Source: an uncultured Desulfobulbaceae bacterium (GTDB lineage Bacteria > Desulfobacterota > Desulfobulbia > Desulfobulbales > BM004). Taken from it: a stretch of DNA of 37,848 nt. The notes under the pieces were generated by a model that worked only from the letters and a program-made list of their open reading frames with translations, ran no database searches and was not told the DNA's origin. Positions 33,109 through 37,848 of the stretch are shown here, in pieces. The number at the start of each line of letters is the position of its first letter. Position 1 is the first letter of the stretch. The translations under genes and the position numbers were made by a program. Location of the stretch: positions 1 through 37,848 of the forward strand of contig CAMYKS010000026.1 of NCBI GenBank assembly GCA_947259115.1. Direction: 5' to 3'.

Positions 33109-34769
33109 TCTTTTGCCCCCTTGCCAAATATTACGGATTCAGGTTGACGCTCCAGTTGGTCGGTCAAGGCCCGCAATGACTGCATCGTTGAACGAAGCTC
33201 GTCAAGCAGGTTGTTAAGGTTGTAGTTGAAGGCGGAATCTGTCCCATATCCTTGCTCAAGGCCGCCTATAGCCCCCTTGAGTTGCTGCAGGGTTTCGGTC
33301 AGGGCGGGTTCTGTCTCATTATTAACAGTTACCAGCAGCCGGTTGACGTCCTTCACTGTTTCGTTATTGAATGTCTGGACCAGCAGATCCATCTCCTGCA
33401 GTGTTTTATTTAACGATGCCAGAGAGCCCTGCAGATCAGTGCCGATTTGTTCAAAGGGGATTTTGCCGACTTTTTGCAAAATAGTTGCCAGGTCTGCTGC
33501 CATCTGTTCAAGTGGCGCCGGAATGGTCGGGAAAACCGGGTACGGCTCTTGTTTAAGAAGTTTTGCGGCCGGCGCCTCGGGGTAAAAATCGAGTCCTATG
33601 TATTGCTGGCCGGTCAACAGGTTGCCTTGTTTAAGCTGGGCCCGCAGCCCGTGTTCTACCAAAAAATCAAGGTCGCGATCCTGTTCATACGTTCCGCCGA
33701 TGATATTAAAACGATCCTGTTCAGTTGCCACCAGGACAGGAATTCTCACCTTTCGCGTGCCGGCATCGTACTCGAGATTAATATCCACAACTTCCCCTAT
33801 TTGTATGCCGCGGAAATTCACCGGTGCGCCAGGGGCAAGGCCTTTGACTGTTTCATCAAAATACAACAGAAAATAGCTTTTATGGGCATATGATTTTTCT
33901 CTTGTGCTCTGGTAATCTTTGTACAATTTAAAAACCGTATTTTCTGCGGCCGGCTTGTTCGGTTCACTGCTGTCGGGGGCCGGGCGTTGATGAAGCGACG
34001 GGGTGGATGATTTTTTAAAAGTTGGCGTTTCGAAGGCAATGCCTCCCTCCATAATTGATACCAGTGACTCTGTATTTATTTTTATGCCATCTGCATCAAC
34101 ACTGACATCAAAACCGCTGGCATTCCAGAATTTGGTGTTTTGATACACTAAGGCATGGTGCGGTTCGTGGACAAAAATCTTGATGTCAACCCCTTCCTCA
34201 GTATCATTAAAATCATAGGCAACCACCTCACCAACCTGGATCTTGCGGAAGTAGACCGGTGCGCCGATATTGAGGGATCCAAGCGTTTCCGCCTGCAAAA
34301 GAAAATGGCGGCCCGGATCGTCGGCAGTAACTATGGGCGGCACCTCCAGACCCTTAAACTGTTTGGCAGGAGCCCCTCCTGTTACCGGATCTATACCGAT
34401 ATATACCCCGGAAAAAAGAGTGCCGAGACCGGAAACACCACCGGCGGTCAGACGGGCGCGCACCACCCAGAACCGGGTTTTATCGGTCAGGTACTCTTCA
34501 GAGTCTTTGTCGAGTTCTGCCGTAAGCACGACGTGGGACAAATCTTCGCCAAAGGCGACATGGGTTATTTGCCCTACCTCCACATCCTTGTACTTGATTT
34601 TTGTTTTGAATGGCTCAATGCCTTCGGCGGTTTCAAAGGTAATTGTGATAACAGGGCCCTTTTCAGTAAAAGCCTTGTAAGCCAGCCAGCCGCCGATCAG
34701 AAGTGCCAGAAGGGGCAATATCCAGACAGGTGAGATGCCGCGTTTTTTTTCAATGATTGGTGTGGTCAT
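33105..34769 (-). CDS. pqiB: PqiB, triple MCE-domain protein
   Basis: A 554-residue periplasmic protein anchored by one N-terminal helix (about 15-31). Three MCE domains follow (near 40-130, 155-245 and 285-410), each opening with F-x-x-A-E-G/G-x-P-V-x-x-x-G-x-x-V-G patterns such as GAPVYFRKIQVGEV and GAPVNFRGIQIGEV. The C-terminal part is a coiled coil that in E. coli PqiB makes a needle across the periplasm. The start overlaps pqiA by 20 nt. Length and domain count match PqiB; YebT/LetB would have seven MCE domains. Confidence 0.93.
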   Translation of the reverse strand: MTTPIIEKKRGISPVWILPLLALLIGGWLAYKAFTEKGPVITITFETAEGIEPFKTKIKYKDVEVGQITHVAFGEDLSHVVLTAELDKDSEEYLTDKTRFWVVRARLTAGGVSGLGTLFSGVYIGIDPVTGGAPAKQFKGLEVPPIVTADDPGRHFLLQAETLGSLNIGAPVYFRKIQVGEVVAYDFNDTEEGVDIKIFVHEPHHALVYQNTKFWNASGFDVSVDADGIKINTESLVSIMEGGIAFETPTFKKSSTPSLHQRPAPDSSEPNKPAAENTVFKLYKDYQSTREKSYAHKSYFLLYFDETVKGLAPGAPVNFRGIQIGEVVDINLEYDAGTRKVRIPVLVATEQDRFNIIGGTYEQDRDLDFLVEHGLRAQLKQGNLLTGQQYIGLDFYPEAPAAKLLKQEPYPVFPTIPAPLEQMAADLATILQKVGKIPFEQIGTDLQGSLASLNKTLQEMDLLVQTFNNETVKDVNRLLVTVNNETEPALTETLQQLKGAIGGLEQGYGTDSAFNYNLNNLLDELRSTMQSLRALTDQLERQPESVIFGKGAKE

Positions 34770-36075
34770 CAGCTTTCCTCAATTTTTCTTTATTTTCAGC
34801 ACAGGTATCCCATAATATTCTGGGGTCAAAAGCCAGGGCTGCAAACATGGTAGTCAACACCACAGCGGTAAAATAAGGTGCTGCAAGCGCCGCCTCGGTG
34901 GTAGTCAATGACTCGAAGCGAACCATGGCGGCGAGCAGGGCAATAACAAAGATATCCAGGAATGACCAGCGTCCAATGAATTCAATAACATGGAACATTT
35001 TAGTTTTGTGCTTCAGCCAGCCGTTCCAATGAAAATGAATACTAAGCAGAATAAGGATGATCCCGATAACCTTGAACAATGGCACCAGGACACTGGCGGT
35101 AAAGATGACAAGACCGATGCCGAATTCGCCACTATGGAAAAAGTAGATGATGCCGTCGAGGATGGTTGAATCACCCGGCGTGCCGAGAAAATACACCCGC
35201 ATGATAGGGAGGATGTTAGCCGGCAGGAAAAAAATTACCGAACTCAGCACCAAGGCCCAGGTGCGGCTTATGCTTGCCGGCTTCCTCATATGCAGTTCAG
35301 CCATGCAGCGCGGACAACGGGCAATACTATTGGCTGGAAGCTGCTTGTTGTATACAAGTTTGCCGCAATCATGGCACCTGATGAGATTAGCCCTCCTGGC
35401 GGTTTGCTGAAAGGCAGTCTCAATTGCTACTGTTTTTTGGGTTTCGGTTGACCGGGTGTTTTTTTCAATTTTCTGCCAGAATAGATGTTCATCAAGCATC
35501 ACGGATGAACCAGCAGTGATAAAAACCAAAGCGGTAAAACAGAAAAAACCGATATTATACTCAATGGTTGCCATGTTATGCATTTTGATGATGGTGATCA
35601 AAATGCCCAGCATATATACTTCAACCATGCCCCATTCAGCCAGATGTTGATATGCTCGAAAAAGAGCCGGAAGGTTTTTCGGGTAGTATCGATGTTTGAG
35701 GCAGAAGCCTACTATGAAGAGTAGAAAAAGTTTGACCACTGGAAAGAAGACGCTTGTCAACAGGACCATGATAGCGACAAAAGAATGTCTATTCTCAAAC
35801 AAGACAACCACACTATCGAGAACATTACCGCTGCCCCGCATGCCCATGATCTCAAAAGTCATGAGTGGCATCAACATGGCAGGGATATAGAGAAGCAACC
35901 CTGTCACAGCCAGGGCAATAGTTTTATCAATGGAGTTGTTTATAAATACCCGTACAACTGTGCCGCACCTTGGGCAGCGTGCCTTCTCACCGGCTGCAAG
36001 CGTCTCTTCACTGATCAGCAGATCGCAATCAGGGCATGCCGTAAGTTTTGAAAGATTGGTCATGGGAGGAACCAT
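34750..36075 (-). CDS. pqiA: PqiA, paraquat-inducible-type membrane protein
   Basis: A 441-residue inner-membrane protein with two PqiA domains. Each has a zinc ribbon (Cys14/17/34/37 and Cys234/237/254/257) followed by four hydrophobic segments with the FPVVKLFLLF / VPLFKVIGIILI-type motif. It is the inner-membrane component that feeds lipids to PqiB. The ATG at 36075 directly follows the TAA of the channel gene, with GAGGAAA inside the end of that gene as ribosome-binding site. An ATG at 36063 is a weaker alternative. Confidence 0.92.
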   Translation of the reverse strand: MVPPMTNLSKLTACPDCDLLISEETLAAGEKARCPRCGTVVRVFINNSIDKTIALAVTGLLLYIPAMLMPLMTFEIMGMRGSGNVLDSVVVLFENRHSFVAIMVLLTSVFFPVVKLFLLFIVGFCLKHRYYPKNLPALFRAYQHLAEWGMVEVYMLGILITIIKMHNMATIEYNIGFFCFTALVFITAGSSVMLDEHLFWQKIEKNTRSTETQKTVAIETAFQQTARRANLIRCHDCGKLVYNKQLPANSIARCPRCMAELHMRKPASISRTWALVLSSVIFFLPANILPIMRVYFLGTPGDSTILDGIIYFFHSGEFGIGLVIFTASVLVPLFKVIGIILILLSIHFHWNGWLKHKTKMFHVIEFIGRWSFLDIFVIALLAAMVRFESLTTTEAALAAPYFTAVVLTTMFAALAFDPRILWDTCAENKEKLRKADDHTNH

Positions 36076-36579
36076 TTATCTTTCCTCTGCAGTTCTTTTT
36101 TGAGGCATACATCTCTTGCCAGTTTCATGCTGTTTTGCATCTTGCCCTATCCGCCTGTCCCATTCCCGGTTCAGCAGCTCGTTGAGAACGACAAAAAGGA
36201 AGCTTGTGGTCAGGCCAAACATCAACACTCCGTTGGCCGCCTCCAGAGCCCCAAGAAGCCGCCTTTTGTCGCTCATCACGAGGTCCCCGTAGCCGAGGGT
36301 CGTAAAGTTTACGACCGAGTGATAGAATGCCGTGACAAAGTCTTTAAACTCGCCGCTGGCATAAAACAACCCGGCCCACAGTATTATCTGCAGCAAATTC
36401 CCGGCAAACATGATAAGCAGGATCGCGACAAGAAGGGACGATACTCCGAAAAGCGTCGTCTTAATCATCTGCTTTCTTTCCATGCTTAGAAGAATTTCGA
36501 ACATGATGCCCACAACGAAGCACTGAATTGACAGGCAAATTGCCATTGTCACGCATCCTATGATGAGATTTTCACTCAT
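36076..36579 (-). CDS. Small K+-channel-like membrane protein (ion_trans_2 type)
   Basis: A 167-residue protein with three membrane segments (about 7-31, 41-72, 108-134) and a pore loop whose filter is TTLGYGD (93-99), the K+-selectivity signature TT(V/L)GYGD. It should form a tetrameric cation channel in the inner membrane. A charged cytoplasmic tail lacks a regulatory RCK domain. GAGGG precedes its ATG. Its stop codon directly abuts the pqiA start (TAA then ATG), so it is the upstream partner in the Pqi operon. An additional helix before the TM-pore-TM core is a feature of this small group. Confidence 0.83.
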   Translation of the reverse strand: MSENLIIGCVTMAICLSIQCFVVGIMFEILLSMERKQMIKTTLFGVSSLLVAILLIMFAGNLLQIILWAGLFYASGEFKDFVTAFYHSVVNFTTLGYGDLVMSDKRRLLGALEAANGVLMFGLTTSFLFVVLNELLNREWDRRIGQDAKQHETGKRCMPQKRTAEER

Positions 36580-36650
36580 GATTTACCCTCATCAAAGCAT
36601 TCTGTTTTATTCCCATATGGAGTTGCATATCTCCAGTACTTATAACTTGC

Positions 36651-37848
36651 CTAAATTGATAAACGCGCCCGGAGGCCAAAGACCCAAAGTGAGTCTTCGT
36701 CAGGGTTGAGAACAGGGTCGATGAGTAACTGAACACTTGGCGTGATGGAAAGCTCCCTGCTTACCTGCAGACGATAGTAGGCTTCGAGCGCGTACTGATC
36801 ATCCAGATCAGTGCCAAACAGAGCATCGTTCGGTCTACCCCAGTTGGCACCGAATCCGAGCTGGCTTCCCGTTCCCAGAGAATCGAGTCCGCCCGGTGTA
36901 TAGCCTCCCCCGATGCTGACCGACCGTTCCAGCAGACTGCCGCCGTCCTCCGCCCACCCGGCCCGTATGAACGCCAGCCATTTGTCACCAATAGCATGAT
37001 TAAAAGACAAAATACCCCCCCAACCGTCATCTACACCCAACTCATCTCTTTCGTCCGCGTGCCATAAGTTCAGGTGGACATTGTTGAGGAAGTAGGCCTC
37101 CTGTGAAGCGCCGGTCCAGCCAATCTCGAAATGTTTGAAATACTCGCGGTCATTTGAAAATGTGTCGAAACCCTCCATGGGATCGGTGGAATCCGCATTC
37201 TGGTCAACGAATCCGGCCATGGCATAGACAGAATCTGTTAGCCAAGCGCCGCCTGCAAGGCCGAGAGCACCATCATTGGGCAGGTCGAGAGCACCGACAC
37301 CGATGCTGAGGGCATAGTTGAAGAAATCTGTCCAGGGACTGACAAGTGGATAGCCACCCTGAAATTTCTGGTCCCAGTAGAGCGTGTTCAACCGCCAACC
37401 TTCTGTGTTATAGGGAAGGTTGGAAATCCCTACGTAGCCCAGACTCTCCCCAGCAAAGTTGCTTGGCACTGTATCATCACCGAGATCGTCCGTATGTTCG
37501 ACAAGAAACATCAGGGTGCCAGGGTGATCAGTGCCGCGTCCGAACATCTCCCAGGCCACGTTGAAACGAAAGATGCTGCCTGCCGCATCCTTGTCGGCAC
37601 CAGCAAGGCGGTCGTTGGAGGTTAAGTAAGTCGCGTTGTATTCCATCCCCAGGGCCAACCCGTACTTGTTCTTAAGTTCGTCCTTCCATGCGTACCATGG
37701 TTTCAGGAAACCGAGGTCGAAAGCCGTACTGGGCTGCCGTCTATCCGACTCCAGTCGCTTAGCAGAACTATCAGGTCCACAGAAACTAAGAGATGGCTCT
37801 TTACTTGACGGTTCAGAGGATGCAGCGAAGACAGTTTGCCCGGAGCAA
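36651..37848 (-). CDS. OprB-like carbohydrate-selective porin, 5' end outside window
   Basis: An outer-membrane beta-barrel of the OprB family (PF04966). At least 399 residues are visible; the frame runs without a stop to the window edge, so the true start lies beyond 37848. The N-terminal part shows a signal-peptide end (VFAASSEP) and the family region FLKPWYAWKDELKNKYGLAL. Barrel strands alternate to the C-terminus VFGLRARLSI, whose last residues fit an outer-membrane protein. The ATG at 37658 is internal, not the start. Only 71 nt separate it from the channel gene and no terminator is seen, so it may head the operon. Confidence 0.85.
   Translation of the reverse strand, partial: CSGQTVFAASSEPSSKEPSLSFCGPDSSAKRLESDRRQPSTAFDLGFLKPWYAWKDELKNKYGLALGMEYNATYLTSNDRLAGADKDAAGSIFRFNVAWEMFGRGTDHPGTLMFLVEHTDDLGDDTVPSNFAGESLGYVGISNLPYNTEGWRLNTLYWDQKFQGGYPLVSPWTDFFNYALSIGVGALDLPNDGALGLAGGAWLTDSVYAMAGFVDQNADSTDPMEGFDTFSNDREYFKHFEIGWTGASQEAYFLNNVHLNLWHADERDELGVDDGWGGILSFNHAIGDKWLAFIRAGWAEDGGSLLERSVSIGGGYTPGGLDSLGTGSQLGFGANWGRPNDALFGTDLDDQYALEAYYRLQVSRELSITPSVQLLIDPVLNPDEDSLWVFGLRARLSI

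Overview
The window looks like chromosomal DNA from a Gram-negative anaerobe of the Desulfobacterota (old Deltaproteobacteria), probably near the Desulfobulbales. This is inferred from protein character and gene order; no database search was possible. Supporting signs are the order rpsP-khpA-rimM-trmD-SPOUT methylase-rplS-rnhB-yraN, a fused TIGR03960/TIGR03936-type radical SAM protein, a CooC-type nickel ATPase, many lipoproteins and outer-membrane proteins, and short low-complexity intergenic repeats.

Positions 1-4405, minus strand: a division cluster ftsE-ftsX-EnvC-like LytM factor with coupled genes, then a repeat-rich spacer with a long hairpin, then a solitary CooC-type ATPase. Positions 4830-20151, plus strand: a long housekeeping stretch of ileS, lspA, fabD, ffh, rpsP, khpA, rimM, trmD, a second SPOUT methylase, rplS, rnhB, yraN, pdxA and tmk. 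It ends with a TPR lipoprotein overlapping a LolB-like lipoprotein. trmD has no ATG, GTG or TTG at its conserved N-terminus and probably starts at ATT. A 36-codon reading frame overlaps the rplS start.

Positions 20152-24860: a 165-bp MITE-like inverted-repeat element lies 12 bp upstream of the fused radical SAM gene. It is followed by a Sel1-repeat gene with an operator-like palindrome and by the tail of a truncated hybrid histidine kinase. Positions 24967-27184, plus strand: a thiol-redox cassette with a small exported four-cysteine protein, DsbB, a membrane-anchored DsbA-like protein and a TlpA-like lipoprotein.

Positions 27185-37848: a 600-bp tract without a recognisable gene and a strong bidirectional terminator lead into minus-strand envelope genes. 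These are a DUF2092 protein overlapping a Gly/Arg/Asp low-complexity exported protein, a large MscS-type channel, and an apparent operon of OprB-like porin (cut by the window edge), K+-channel-like protein, PqiA, PqiB and PqiC. The Pqi genes overlap or abut one another, which suggests co-translation of a lipid-transport system together with a small ion channel.

No tRNA, rRNA, CRISPR array, prophage or intact insertion sequence was recognised. The most unusual items are the probable AUU start of trmD, the dispersed GTTTATACCC repeat shared by two spacers, the MITE, the channel-Pqi operon, the Dsb cassette and the TPR/LolB-like pair.
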